Under the pieces are notes generated by a model. It saw only the letters and a list, made by a program, of their open reading frames with translations. It was not told where the DNA came from and did not search any database. DNA of 64,000 nucleotides from contig CAJTTZ010000007.1 in NCBI GenBank assembly GCA_910579505.1, forward strand, positions 1-64,000. The letters are read 5' to 3'. Source of the stretch: an uncultured Lachnospiraceae bacterium (GTDB taxonomy: Bacteria; Bacillota; Clostridia; Lachnospirales; Lachnospiraceae). Position 1 is the first letter of the stretch. Every line of letters starts with the position of its first letter. This document shows positions 34,846 to 42,990 of this stretch, piece by piece. The translations under genes were made by a program, and so were the position numbers.

Positions 34846-35103
34846 GCTAAAATAGTTTTATAATATAGTATTATATACTAGATGCATTTGACCTTCCCTA
34901 TCATCCATGCTAATATATTTTTATAAAAACCTTCTGCCCGTCCAAAACAAGACAGAGGGCGTAAAGTTTTATTCCCGCGAGCAGCGAGCCGAAGTCGTGC
35001 CGGCATGACCTTGGCGACTGCCGCGAGGGCGAAATGCCCTGCATCTTGCTACGAGGTATTTCACTGCTCAGGGCACATATCGAAATGCAAAAGAGGAGAC
35101 GCT
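34846..35103. other. Intergenic region with structured repeat, upstream of the AraC gene
   Basis: No gene. Divergent promoters for the S8 protease and the AraC regulator must lie here. It includes the structured repeat copy B. Confidence 0.4.
34974..35063 (+). repeat. Structured repeat motif, copy B
   Basis: CCCGCGAGCAGCGAGCCGAA, then a small hairpin (GTGCC-GGCAT type), then TTGGCGACTGCCGCGAGGG, matching copy A at 20802. The second stem is GAAATGCC / GGTATTTC (one G-U pair), in the same place as the AGTTAAAACC stem of copy A but with different bases. It ends about 40 bp before the AraC gene start, so it may be part of that mRNA leader. Confidence 0.55.
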
Positions 35104-36102
35104 ATGAATCCCATACATACAACCACACCCGAAAATACCGACGTTACGGAGACCTCCGAACAGGATACTCTGGAAACCTACGATAATCTCTATGCCAAAA
35201 AGGATTATGGCACGCTGGACTACCCGGTCAACGCCCGTTATCTGGATCTGCATAAGTCATACCTGAACTGGATCCGCTGGCACTGGCACGAGGAAATGGA
35301 AATTCTGATCGTGGATCAGGGCGCTGCGGAAGTTTCGACCGATGACGACACTTATCTGATCAAACCCGGGCAGGGGCTTATCATCAACCAGAATGTCATG
35401 CACTGTATTCACGCGCAGGACAAGAAGCAGTGCACTTTTCATTCCCTCGTCTTCCATCCTGATTATATCTTCGGGCACAGAAACAATTATCTGCAGACAC
35501 AGTATCTGCTGCCAATGCAGAACTACCAGCTATTTAAAGTCTTCTTCCTGGACGAGAGCGCGCCTTGGCACGAGCGCATGCTGCAGACATTGACTGAGGT
35601 GATCGAAGTAAACATGACGAAACATTTCGGCTATGAAATTGCCACCAAGGGATATCTATGCCATTTCTGGGCGGAACTGCTGCGCCAGCTCCCGCAGACG
35701 CAAAGCGCTCCTTCCCCGCGTGTGCCGCAGGATGAGCAGCGCGTCAAGGAGGCACTGCTTTTTATCAGAACCCATCACGCGCAGCCTCTGACTTTGCAGG
35801 AAATCGCCGACAGTATCCACGTCAGCAAGAGCGAGTGCTGCCGCTGTTTTTCGCGGACCCTGCAGATGAGTCCCTTCGAATATTTGATGAAATACCGAAT
35901 CTATGAATCTACCAAAAAACTTATGGACCCCGAGCAGAATTTCAGTTCCATCGCCGACTTGGCCCTCTCCGTGGGTTTCAACAATACCAGCTACTATAAT
36001 AAACTCTTTAAAAAGTTTCTCGGCTGCACGCCAACATACTATCGAACGCACAAAGTGCTGCATCAGGAGCCTGAGCGGGGTACACTGTCCTACTTCCTGT
36101 AA
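35104..36102 (+). CDS. AraC-family transcriptional regulator with cupin sensor
   Basis: A 332-aa regulator. The N-terminal ~150 residues form a cupin (HWHEEMEILIVDQGAAEVS, then KPGQGLIINQNVMHCIHAQ), and the last 100 residues hold two helix-turn-helix motifs (LQEIADSIHVSKSECCRCF; IADLALSVGFNNTSYYNKLF). Such regulators respond to sugars. ATG at 35104 follows AAAGAGGAGACGCT; the longer frame has no ribosome site and runs through the structured repeat. No sugar genes are adjacent, so its target is unknown. Confidence 0.88.
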   Translation: MNPIHTTTPENTDVTETSEQDTLETYDNLYAKKDYGTLDYPVNARYLDLHKSYLNWIRWHWHEEMEILIVDQGAAEVSTDDDTYLIKPGQGLIINQNVMHCIHAQDKKQCTFHSLVFHPDYIFGHRNNYLQTQYLLPMQNYQLFKVFFLDESAPWHERMLQTLTEVIEVNMTKHFGYEIATKGYLCHFWAELLRQLPQTQSAPSPRVPQDEQRVKEALLFIRTHHAQPLTLQEIADSIHVSKSECCRCFSRTLQMSPFEYLMKYRIYESTKKLMDPEQNFSSIADLALSVGFNNTSYYNKLFKKFLGCTPTYYRTHKVLHQEPERGTLSYFL

Positions 36103-36248
36103 CTCTTTTTACCGCCTGTATATTCGTACATTGTAAAAAAGCAGCCGCATATCTGTGTCGGCTGTTTTTTATCTCTTGCTATCCATATTTTACATTTGCA
36201 AATTTTAACAGTCTAAAGTTAAATATAATTATTTTATGCAAAATATAC

Positions 36249-36277
36249 TTGACATCCATTTTTCATCATGCTATCCT
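36249..36277 (+). promoter_or_regulatory. Sigma-70-type promoter of the Xre-membrane protein operon
   Basis: TTGACA (36249-36254), 17-nt spacer, TATCCT (36272-36277). The transcript would begin about 65 nt before the Xre gene. Confidence 0.7.
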
Positions 36278-36349
36278 GTGAATTACAGACACAGACGGGA
36301 ACTATTCCTGTCTGCCGTAACGCCAAGGAAAGGAGGCAGTCATCTATTT

Positions 36350-36562
36350 ATGAAAAATCTGAGACTGAAACTTGCCCGCATGGAAAAAGATATGTCCCAG
36401 ACCGAGCTGGCGAAACGGGTGGGCGTCACCAGACAGACCATCGGCATGGTAGAATCCGGCGATTATAACCCGACCTTAAATTTATGTATACAGATCTGTA
36501 AAGAACTTGGCAAAACCTTAAATGATTTATTCTGGGAGGATAATGACAATGAAATGGTTTAA
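36350..36562 (+). CDS. Small Xre-family regulator
   Basis: A 70-aa helix-turn-helix protein: MKNLRLKLARMEKDMSQTEL, AKRVGVTRQTIGMVESGDYN, then PTLNLCIQICKELGKTLNDL. This YozG/XRE type pairs with small membrane proteins in Bacillota. ATG at 36350 follows AAGGAGG with a rather long 13-nt gap. It overlaps the next gene by 14 nt, so the two are cotranscribed; the membrane protein may influence the regulator or be controlled by it. Confidence 0.85.
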   Translation: MKNLRLKLARMEKDMSQTELAKRVGVTRQTIGMVESGDYNPTLNLCIQICKELGKTLNDLFWEDNDNEMV

Positions 36563-37028
36563 CAGGAAAAGCAATCTAGATGAAATGCAGGAATTGCAGC
36601 TTTTAAAAGCGGAGAGCAGGGGCTTCTGGATCGGATTTATCGGGCTGGCTGTTGCCATGGCCATACAGGCGTTTCTGTATGGCGCGGAATCCATGGGGAA
36701 TATGATATCGGGTGAATTTATCGTGTTCCTGTGCATGGGGCTGTATCTGATCGGAAGCTGTCTGCGCAACGGCATCTGGGACAGACACCTGAAGGCGACT
36801 CCGTCGGTCAATATCGGGTTAAGCCTGCTTGCCGCAGCGGTAACAGCCCTGTTCGATGCCATCCTCTCCTACCGCAATTACCATGACGCCTTCACCGCAC
36901 TTACCGTCTTTGCCGTATACTTCCTTATGCTCAGCGTAGTACTTTCGGTCACGCTGACAGTCTGCTCCGCCCTTTACCGCCGGAAAAGAAGGAAACTCGA
37001 GGAAGAGGACAGCGACGAGAAGGACTGA
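36549..37028 (+). CDS. Small integral membrane protein (DUF6773-like)
   Basis: A 159-aa protein with four hydrophobic segments (from about residues 25, 55, 90 and 115) and a very charged cytoplasmic tail (RRKRRKLEEEDSDEKD). It follows a small Xre regulator and resembles DUF6773/DUF3796-type partners of such regulators, from memory. ATG at 36549 follows GGGAGG. Function unknown. Confidence 0.7.
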   Translation: MKWFNRKSNLDEMQELQLLKAESRGFWIGFIGLAVAMAIQAFLYGAESMGNMISGEFIVFLCMGLYLIGSCLRNGIWDRHLKATPSVNIGLSLLAAAVTALFDAILSYRNYHDAFTALTVFAVYFLMLSVVLSVTLTVCSALYRRKRRKLEEEDSDEKD

Positions 37029-37132
37029 TTCATCCTGACCACACATCCCCTATGAAACGGGGCACATAAGGATCTTACAGTCACAGGAAAATTGTTCCAT
37101 AAGAGAAATGATAAAATGATAAAGGAGAAAAA

Positions 37133-38059
37133 ATGAATACGAATACTTACAAAAAGGACTTTTCAAACATCGGCATCCGAATGCTCATCAGCACTGCAGC
37201 TATCATCCTGCTCCAGATCGGCGCACAGACCTTTGCCCTCACGCTTTTTCCCGAATGGCAGGATAATTTCAATATCCTGTTCGCCGTGACCATGGTGCCG
37301 CTCTACGTGCTGGGTTTCCCGATTTCTTTTGCCCTGATGCGGAATAAAGACGTGCCAATAATCGAAAAGCATCACATGAGCGCAGGACAGCTTGTGGTTG
37401 CCTTTCTGATCACCTACGGTCTTATGATCACCGGAAACCTGATCGGTCTCAGTCTCACCGCGGGTATCAGCCTGATCAAAGGCTCCCCGGTGCAAAATGC
37501 GCTCCTGAACGTCATAACCGGCGGTTCCATCTGGGTTACTGCCATCTTCACGGTGCTGTGCGCCCCGGTTTTTGAGGAGATTCTGTTTCGTAAACTGGTC
37601 TGCGACAAAGTTATCAAATACGGGGAGGGCTGTGCGGTCATGCTCTCCGGGCTGATCTTCGGACTGTTCCACATGAATTTTAACCAGTTTTTTTACGCAT
37701 TCTTTTTAGGCAGCTTTTTCGCCTTTGTTTACGTGAAGACCGGCAACCTGAAATATACAATCCTGCTGCATATGGTGATAAACTTCTTTGGAAGCGTTCT
37801 GGGCGGCGTCCTCCTGCAGCTAGACAAGACGAAGCCTTCCACCGCCATCATCTCGGCAGTTTACTCCCTGTGTGTATTCGGGATGGCAATCGCAGGCATC
37901 GTAATACTCATCGTGAAACGTCGTACCATGACATTAAAGCCGGGTGAAATTGTCATAGAAAAGGGACAACGCTTCAAGACTGTGATCCTGAATGCGGGAA
38001 TGGCTCTGTACTGCCTTGTCTTTCTGGGAATTATGGTCGTGCAGGCATTCTTTTCCTGA
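37133..38059 (+). CDS. CPBP-family intramembrane metalloprotease
   Basis: A 308-aa membrane protein of the CAAX protease/bacteriocin-processing (ABI) family. The three metal motifs are present: FEEILFRKL (EExxxR), FGLFHMN (FxxxH) and LLHMVIN (HxxxN). About eight hydrophobic segments. Roles in this family include processing of membrane proteins and self-immunity to peptides. ATG follows AAAGGAGAAAAA. It may belong with the upstream Xre and membrane genes, though 105 bp separate them. Confidence 0.88.
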   Translation: MNTNTYKKDFSNIGIRMLISTAAIILLQIGAQTFALTLFPEWQDNFNILFAVTMVPLYVLGFPISFALMRNKDVPIIEKHHMSAGQLVVAFLITYGLMITGNLIGLSLTAGISLIKGSPVQNALLNVITGGSIWVTAIFTVLCAPVFEEILFRKLVCDKVIKYGEGCAVMLSGLIFGLFHMNFNQFFYAFFLGSFFAFVYVKTGNLKYTILLHMVINFFGSVLGGVLLQLDKTKPSTAIISAVYSLCVFGMAIAGIVILIVKRRTMTLKPGEIVIEKGQRFKTVILNAGMALYCLVFLGIMVVQAFFS

Positions 38060-38142
38060 AATACCCTGCTTGATCCGGCTTAACCATAGCAAATATAACT
38101 GTCGTTACCCCGCATATCACAGACATCGGACAGTTCATTCCC

Positions 38143-38174
38143 GATACCGGCAGGGCGCTCACCTTGCCGGTATC
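38143..38174. terminator. Bidirectional terminator hairpin
   Basis: GATACCGGCA (38143-38152) pairs perfectly with TGCCGGTATC (38165-38174). It lies between the converging CPBP gene and the 256-aa gene, overlapping the last codons of the latter. Confidence 0.5.
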
Positions 38175-38929
38175 GTCAGTTTCTCCCGCCCGGGAACAAA
38201 AAAGCAGACGCCCTCATAAGCTCCCGCCTCATACAATTTACCGATTATTTCGATCATCCGCCGGTTGAGTCTGTGATATACGACAGGCTGCTCCCAACGG
38301 ATGCCCTGTATGTATTCCCGCTGTCTGCCATTGAGGCAGCTCAGTTTTTCCTCTACAGCAGCACGCAATCCATCCTGATTACTCTGCCCACTTTGCTCCT
38401 TTTTCTCAATTTGACTATAATGGTCATTCGCAAGTTCCCCAAACGGACAGGATATATAGCTGTATGTCTCCCCGTTCTTTTCACACTTTCTATGTAACAA
38501 TTCTGTCAGTTTTCCATCCCGCTTTGGATCGTATGCAGATTCCTTCCATAAAATGTGCCGCATCTGCGCTGCTTTATCCCATTGTGACGCCGCCGTCGAA
38601 TCCGTCGCATTTGTCATATTATTTTGACCTTCATGGTCAACACTTATTTTCCGAAAACTGCGCCTGCCGTAATCGTCCTGTTCCTGAACAAACTGTGTCC
38701 GTGGCGCAAACAGCGCTTCCGACGGCTCCTCCCGCAAGAGCACACAGCTTTCATACAGATACGCCATCATAATCCGCTGCACTTTCGCCCGGGGCGCCGG
38801 ATAATCCAGACGGTCAACTATCTGGTCCAGCGTATATCCGATATCCGTCAAATGTCTGACCGCGCCGCCGCAGGCAGCTTCTGTGACGAAACTGGATAAG
38901 GCGCTCTGAAAGTAATCTGGTTTATCCAT
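38159..38929 (-). CDS. Hypothetical protein, Lachnospiraceae type
   Basis: A 256-aa soluble protein. I do not recognise a named family. The N-terminal 60 residues are helical (HLTDIGYTLDQIVDRLDYP resembles a short helix-turn-helix), the centre is polar and low in conservation, and the end (LNGRQREYIQGIRW, HRLNRRMIEIIGKLYEAGAY) is helical again. It ends over a terminator hairpin. It precedes nth on the same strand when read from right, but the order puts nth upstream by 94 bp. Confidence 0.6.
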   Translation of the reverse strand: MDKPDYFQSALSSFVTEAACGGAVRHLTDIGYTLDQIVDRLDYPAPRAKVQRIMMAYLYESCVLLREEPSEALFAPRTQFVQEQDDYGRRSFRKISVDHEGQNNMTNATDSTAASQWDKAAQMRHILWKESAYDPKRDGKLTELLHRKCEKNGETYSYISCPFGELANDHYSQIEKKEQSGQSNQDGLRAAVEEKLSCLNGRQREYIQGIRWEQPVVYHRLNRRMIEIIGKLYEAGAYEGVCFFVPGREKLTIPAR

Positions 38930-39023
38930 TCCCTTCCCCTCCGCCTACTCTTCCCCCACACAGAATCAAATGGGGCAGTCTGCTTTCCTCTCCCATGAAA
39001 TGTCTTCCGAGACCCCGAAAAGC

Positions 39024-39656
39024 TTATATGCTCTTCCTGCAGATATCCGCAAGACAGCACTTATCACAAAAAGGTTTCGTCCTCGCCGTACACACCTCTC
39101 TGCCATGCAGGACGAACCGATGGCACAGATCGTTTCCCTCCTCAGGCGGCACGATCTTCCACAGCGCCATCTCCACCTTTTTCGGTTCTTTGATCCCATC
39201 CACCAGACCGATACGGTTACACAGCCTGATACAGTGGGTATCCGTAACGATAGCCGGCTTGCCGAACACATCCCCCATAATCAGGTTGGCGCTCTTCCTG
39301 CCCACACCGGGCAGCGAAAGTAATGCGTCAAAATCATCCGGCACCTGTCCGCCGTACTCCTCTTTCAACTGTTTCATGCAGGCGCTGATATCCCGCGCCT
39401 TGCTGTTCCCAAGGCCGCAGGGATGCACGATTGCCTCGATCTCCTCCACCGGGGCTGCCGCCAGCGCGTCCACATCCGGGAATTTCTCATACAGCTTCTC
39501 CACCACCACATTGACTCTGGCGTCCGTACACTGGGCGGCAAGCCGCACACTGACCAACAGTTTCCACGCCTCGTTGTATTCCAGAGAGCATCCCGCGTCG
39601 GGGTACTCCTGTTTCAATCTCTCAATAACTGCAAGAGCCAGTTCCTTCTTTCTCAT
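39024..39656 (-). CDS. nth: Endonuclease III
   Basis: A 210-aa DNA glycosylase/AP lyase for oxidised pyrimidines. The helix-hairpin-helix LLSLPGVGRKSANLIMGD with the catalytic Lys, the catalytic Asp in IVTDTHCIRLCNR, and the 4Fe-4S loop GREVCTARTKPFCDKCCLADIC (C-x6-C-x2-C-x5-C) are all seen. ATG follows GGAGGTAACCA. It overlaps the end of the upstream hydrolase gene by 35 nt. Confidence 0.95.
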   Translation of the reverse strand: MRKKELALAVIERLKQEYPDAGCSLEYNEAWKLLVSVRLAAQCTDARVNVVVEKLYEKFPDVDALAAAPVEEIEAIVHPCGLGNSKARDISACMKQLKEEYGGQVPDDFDALLSLPGVGRKSANLIMGDVFGKPAIVTDTHCIRLCNRIGLVDGIKEPKKVEMALWKIVPPEEGNDLCHRFVLHGREVCTARTKPFCDKCCLADICRKSI

Positions 39657-40173
39657 TGGTTACCTCCACCTGACACATTTTCATCGCTTCCAGCGCATTC
39701 TTGTGACTCTCCGGCGTCACACCGGCGCAGCAGTCGGCATTGACCCTTACAGTCACCTCAGGGAGAAACGCCTTGATGACAAGCGCATTGGAGATCACAC
39801 AAATGTCGGTGCAAAGACCGATCAGCGTAACGCTCTCCAGATCGGACATACTTTTCAGATATTCGGCCAACTCCACGGAGCCGAAGGTCAGCTTGTCGAA
39901 AACCTTTGTCTCCCCGGCGCACGCCTGACTCACCTGCGTCCGAATCTGCCACCCTTCCGTATCTTTGATGCAGTGGGGCACAGGAAGCCTCTTTCCCTCC
40001 TGCGTGCCCAGATACCCCTCGAAATGGGTGTCCCTCGTGCAGACTACCTCGCCATCAAAATCCCGGATCTGCGCTGCCACCTTGTCAACGATCTCCTCCG
40101 CTTCCTTCGTGCCGAGTGCACCGTCAATAAAATCGTTCTGCATATCAATTACCGCCAAAACATGTTTTGCCAT
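39622..40173 (-). CDS. Isochorismatase-fold cysteine hydrolase (nicotinamidase-like)
   Basis: A 183-aa hydrolase. The triad of the nicotinamidase group appears: Asp in LAVIDMQNDFIDG, Lys in PHCIKDTEGW, Cys in LIGLCTDICVISNAL. Such enzymes convert nicotinamide to nicotinate for NAD recycling. The length fits. Overlaps nth by 35 nt. Substrate is likely nicotinamide, judged from the motif set, but other amides are possible. Confidence 0.85.
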   Translation of the reverse strand: MAKHVLAVIDMQNDFIDGALGTKEAEEIVDKVAAQIRDFDGEVVCTRDTHFEGYLGTQEGKRLPVPHCIKDTEGWQIRTQVSQACAGETKVFDKLTFGSVELAEYLKSMSDLESVTLIGLCTDICVISNALVIKAFLPEVTVRVNADCCAGVTPESHKNALEAMKMCQVEVTNEKEGTGSCSY

Positions 40174-40292
40174 TCCTTCTTCCTCCCTTTCCTAATTTCC
40201 CATTCCTATTTGCGTTTCCTTATCACCAAAACCGTGTTTACCATCCGCTTCAAACGCAAATCGTGCAGTAAAGCCGCACCAGATTCTTTTCC

Positions 40293-41117
40293 TCAGGATA
40301 TCCGTCCGAACTGCGCCAGCCACTTCGCCACCCCGTCCTCGTCGTTGGAAGCAATCTCGCCTGTGGCATGTGCCTTTAACTCTGGCACCGCATTTGCCAC
40401 GGCATAACATTCGTCAGAAATTTCAAACATGGGAATATCGTTGATAGCGTCCCCGAAGGACACGATCCTGTCACAGCGCCATATTTCCTTTAACTGCCTG
40501 ATCGCCTCCGCCTTGGAAGCTTTTTTCGGCATGATCTCCAGAAAATATTCCGGGCGGTACAGCTCCTGCTGCAGAGTACAGCGAAACCGCCCGTCACCCA
40601 CAAAAATTTCATACATAGGAGCAAGCTCTTCCCGGTCCGCAATACAGGTAAAATAGAAAATGTCTCCCTGATACAGGCAGGCCTCATCCGAAAGCGGCCG
40701 GAATCTCCTGTCCCCTTTTCTCATATCCAGATACCGCTGAATGCCCTCATTTTCCCTGCCCGCCACATAGGATACCCGCTCCACGCCATCCACATAGGCG
40801 TAGACGAGAGGGTTCGCGCCGTTTTCCTGTAAAATACCGCTCACATAATGGGCCTCCTCCTCCGTGAAAGAAAGCGAGGAGATCACCTCCCCCGTTGCCG
40901 GATGGATAATGAGCGCACCATTGTAGGCAATGACCGGGATGGTCGTGAATAGCCCTTTTGCCACCACTGAGGCGGACACGAGAGAACGGGCTGTTGCATA
41001 AGTAAACTGCATGCCCTTTGCCACCAGCCCGTTGATTGTCTCTATACTATATTGACTTATGCGGTCATTACTGTTCAACAGCGTACCATCCAGATCCGTA
41101 ACGTAAAGCGTCTGCAT
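40293..41117 (-). CDS. Cof-type HAD-IIB phosphatase
   Basis: A 274-aa haloacid-dehalogenase phosphatase. Motif I YVTDLDGTLLNSND, motif II in FTYATARS, motif III Lys in KASKAEAIRQL and motif IV FGDAINDIPMF are present, with the C2B cap between. These enzymes remove phosphate from sugar phosphates or flavin intermediates. ATG at 41117 follows GGAGGGGCAGAAT. Confidence 0.9.
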   Translation of the reverse strand: MQTLYVTDLDGTLLNSNDRISQYSIETINGLVAKGMQFTYATARSLVSASVVAKGLFTTIPVIAYNGALIIHPATGEVISSLSFTEEEAHYVSGILQENGANPLVYAYVDGVERVSYVAGRENEGIQRYLDMRKGDRRFRPLSDEACLYQGDIFYFTCIADREELAPMYEIFVGDGRFRCTLQQELYRPEYFLEIMPKKASKAEAIRQLKEIWRCDRIVSFGDAINDIPMFEISDECYAVANAVPELKAHATGEIASNDEDGVAKWLAQFGRIS

Positions 41118-41171
41118 ATTCTGCCCCTCCACGCCGCCGTCTCCCATGCCGGCATGTCATGAAACCCCGTC

Positions 41172-42128
41172 CTACAGATTCAGCTTTGCAAGCAGATCTC
41201 CCAGACTGGTGGAAACCGACTCCCCGGAAGTATACTCCTGCGGCGCCCTGTCCTCTTCCACGTCCTCCATGACCTCTTCCAGCGCCTTCATGCTGAGACT
41301 GACCTTATTGTCATTGGTGTTTAAAATCTTTACCTTGACCTTCTGCCCTTCCTTCAAAACCTCACTCGGTTTCTTAATCCTTCTCTGGCTGATCTGGGAG
41401 ATGTGCACGAGACCGCTGATCCCGTTCCCCAGATTGACAAACGCACCGTAAGGCATCAGGCTTTCCACCACGCCCTCCATAACGGCGCCCGGCGCCATCA
41501 TGGAAATGCGGTGTCTGCGCTCTTCCGCCTCTTTCTCACGTGCCACTGCCTTGCCGGAAAGCACCACCTTCTGCTTCTCCTGGTCCACGGTGATCACTTT
41601 GACCTCGATCTCCTTGCCGACCCATGGCTCCACATCCTCCACATAATCTGTGGAAAGCTGGGATGCGGGAATAAAAGCCCTCATTCCTTCCAGGAAAGCA
41701 ACCACGCCGCTCTTCACGCTCTCTTTGATGCGGACCTTCACAATGGTTTCCTGCTCCATCATATTCTGCAGCTTGCCCCATGCAAGGACGTCGTTCGCCT
41801 CTTTCCCTGAAAGCTCGATATTGCCCTCCCCGTCGTCCATCTTAATCACGGTCGCCTCGATCTCATCCCCCACGGCAATTTTGCCCGCCGCAAGAAAATC
41901 CGGGTCGTTGCTCAAATTTTCCGCCTTGATAATGCCCTGCGCATAATATTTCAGGTCGAGGATGACCTCCTCCTCGTTCACGTCAATCACCGTGCCCTTG
42001 ATGATATCGCCCTCGCTGATCTTTCTAAAAGATGCCTCCAGCTCCCGCTCATAGTCCTTCATGGTCTCCGTGGTTCCGATTTCCGCTTCTCCCAAATTCT
42101 CTGCTGTCACGTTCCCCTTCTCTTCCAT
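41172..42128 (-). CDS. S1 RNA-binding domain protein (short RpsA-like)
   Basis: A 318-aa protein with three S1 domains: about residues 36-105 (EGDIIKGTVIDVNEEEVILD), 120-190 (IKVRIKE-type, GVVAFLEGMRAFIPASQL) and 205-280 (GAVMEGVVESLMPYGAFVNL). Bacillota often carry such short S1 homologues rather than the six-domain ribosomal S1. The acidic end is species-specific. It overlaps the upstream regulator gene by 80 nt if the ATG at 42128 is used; the ATG at 42062 (MKDYERELEASF) would cut the overlap to 14 nt and is a real alternative, since neither has an ideal ribosome site. Confidence 0.82.
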   Translation of the reverse strand: MEEKGNVTAENLGEAEIGTTETMKDYERELEASFRKISEGDIIKGTVIDVNEEEVILDLKYYAQGIIKAENLSNDPDFLAAGKIAVGDEIEATVIKMDDGEGNIELSGKEANDVLAWGKLQNMMEQETIVKVRIKESVKSGVVAFLEGMRAFIPASQLSTDYVEDVEPWVGKEIEVKVITVDQEKQKVVLSGKAVAREKEAEERRHRISMMAPGAVMEGVVESLMPYGAFVNLGNGISGLVHISQISQRRIKKPSEVLKEGQKVKVKILNTNDNKVSLSMKALEEVMEDVEEDRAPQEYTSGESVSTSLGDLLAKLNL

Positions 42129-42879
42129 ATCCCTCTCTTTTCTCCGTTTCCTCTTTTTTCACTTTACAAAATCCCAGCACCGCACCCAGAAACAGGGCTC
42201 CGCCGCCGAGACGGTAAAACACGGTCAGCCGCAAAAACAGATTCTGGAGCTGTCCCGGCATCAGATGTGGAACCGCCGAGGAGTCAAAACTGCCCTGCAC
42301 CTTCAGCATTCGTTCCGACAGCCACCAGATATACGTCAGATCCGCCGCCATCCACAACGCTAATACGGCAAGCACTGTCAAAATAACAGCCGCTATATAA
42401 AAAGCAATACGCGCCGCCCTTACGGTCCGTTCCGCTCTGCCTTCCCATAAACGAATCCCGGCAAACGCTTTTCCCGCCTCCGCAATGCCCCATCCAAAGA
42501 GCGCCAGCGCGAGAGGGCGAAACACATACCGCAGCAGATAAAAAGGCGCTGTCTCAAAGGTATTCCACCCATACTGCTTCGCGAACGGGGTAAGCATCTC
42601 TATCGCCGTAAGCAGGGCACATGCCGCCCCAAGTGCCGCCACCGACCCGATCTTCTGCCTTCTCCTGTTCTCCTTCTTTTTCGGACCATAAATCAGGTCG
42701 TTTACTTCCACTTCCAGCACATTTGCAATTTCCACCAGAAGCGCGATATTCGGCTCGCTCTTTCCGTTTTCATAATTGCTGATTGTCTGTCTGGTACAGT
42801 GCAGTCGCTCCGCCAGATCATCCTGCGTCAGATTTTGTTCTTTTCTGATCTTTTTTATATTCTTTCCCACTTCTGCCAT
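42049..42879 (-). CDS. Xre-family regulator with membrane domain
   Basis: A 276-aa protein. Residues 1-65 are an Xre helix-turn-helix (IRKEQNLTQDDLAERLHCTR, QTISNYENGKSEP). From about residue 75 there are four hydrophobic segments (GSVAALGAACALLTAIEML; LALALFGWGIAEAG; ARIAFYIAAVILTVLAVLAL; GGGALFLGAVLGF), so this is a membrane-anchored regulator. The C-terminal 25 residues are charged and overlap the S1 gene. ATG follows GGAGGGAACTGAC. Confidence 0.85.
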   Translation of the reverse strand: MAEVGKNIKKIRKEQNLTQDDLAERLHCTRQTISNYENGKSEPNIALLVEIANVLEVEVNDLIYGPKKKENRRRQKIGSVAALGAACALLTAIEMLTPFAKQYGWNTFETAPFYLLRYVFRPLALALFGWGIAEAGKAFAGIRLWEGRAERTVRAARIAFYIAAVILTVLAVLALWMAADLTYIWWLSERMLKVQGSFDSSAVPHLMPGQLQNLFLRLTVFYRLGGGALFLGAVLGFCKVKKEETEKREGYGREGERDSREFGRSGNRNHGDHEGL

Positions 42880-42990
42880 GTCAGTTCCCTCCGGTCAGAC
42901 TCTCTTTATCCTGTCTTTCCCTGACCATAGCAGTTTTAACACGAAAAGTCACGCAAAGAATCTTTGCACACAGGTCTTTTGCCCTGCCCG

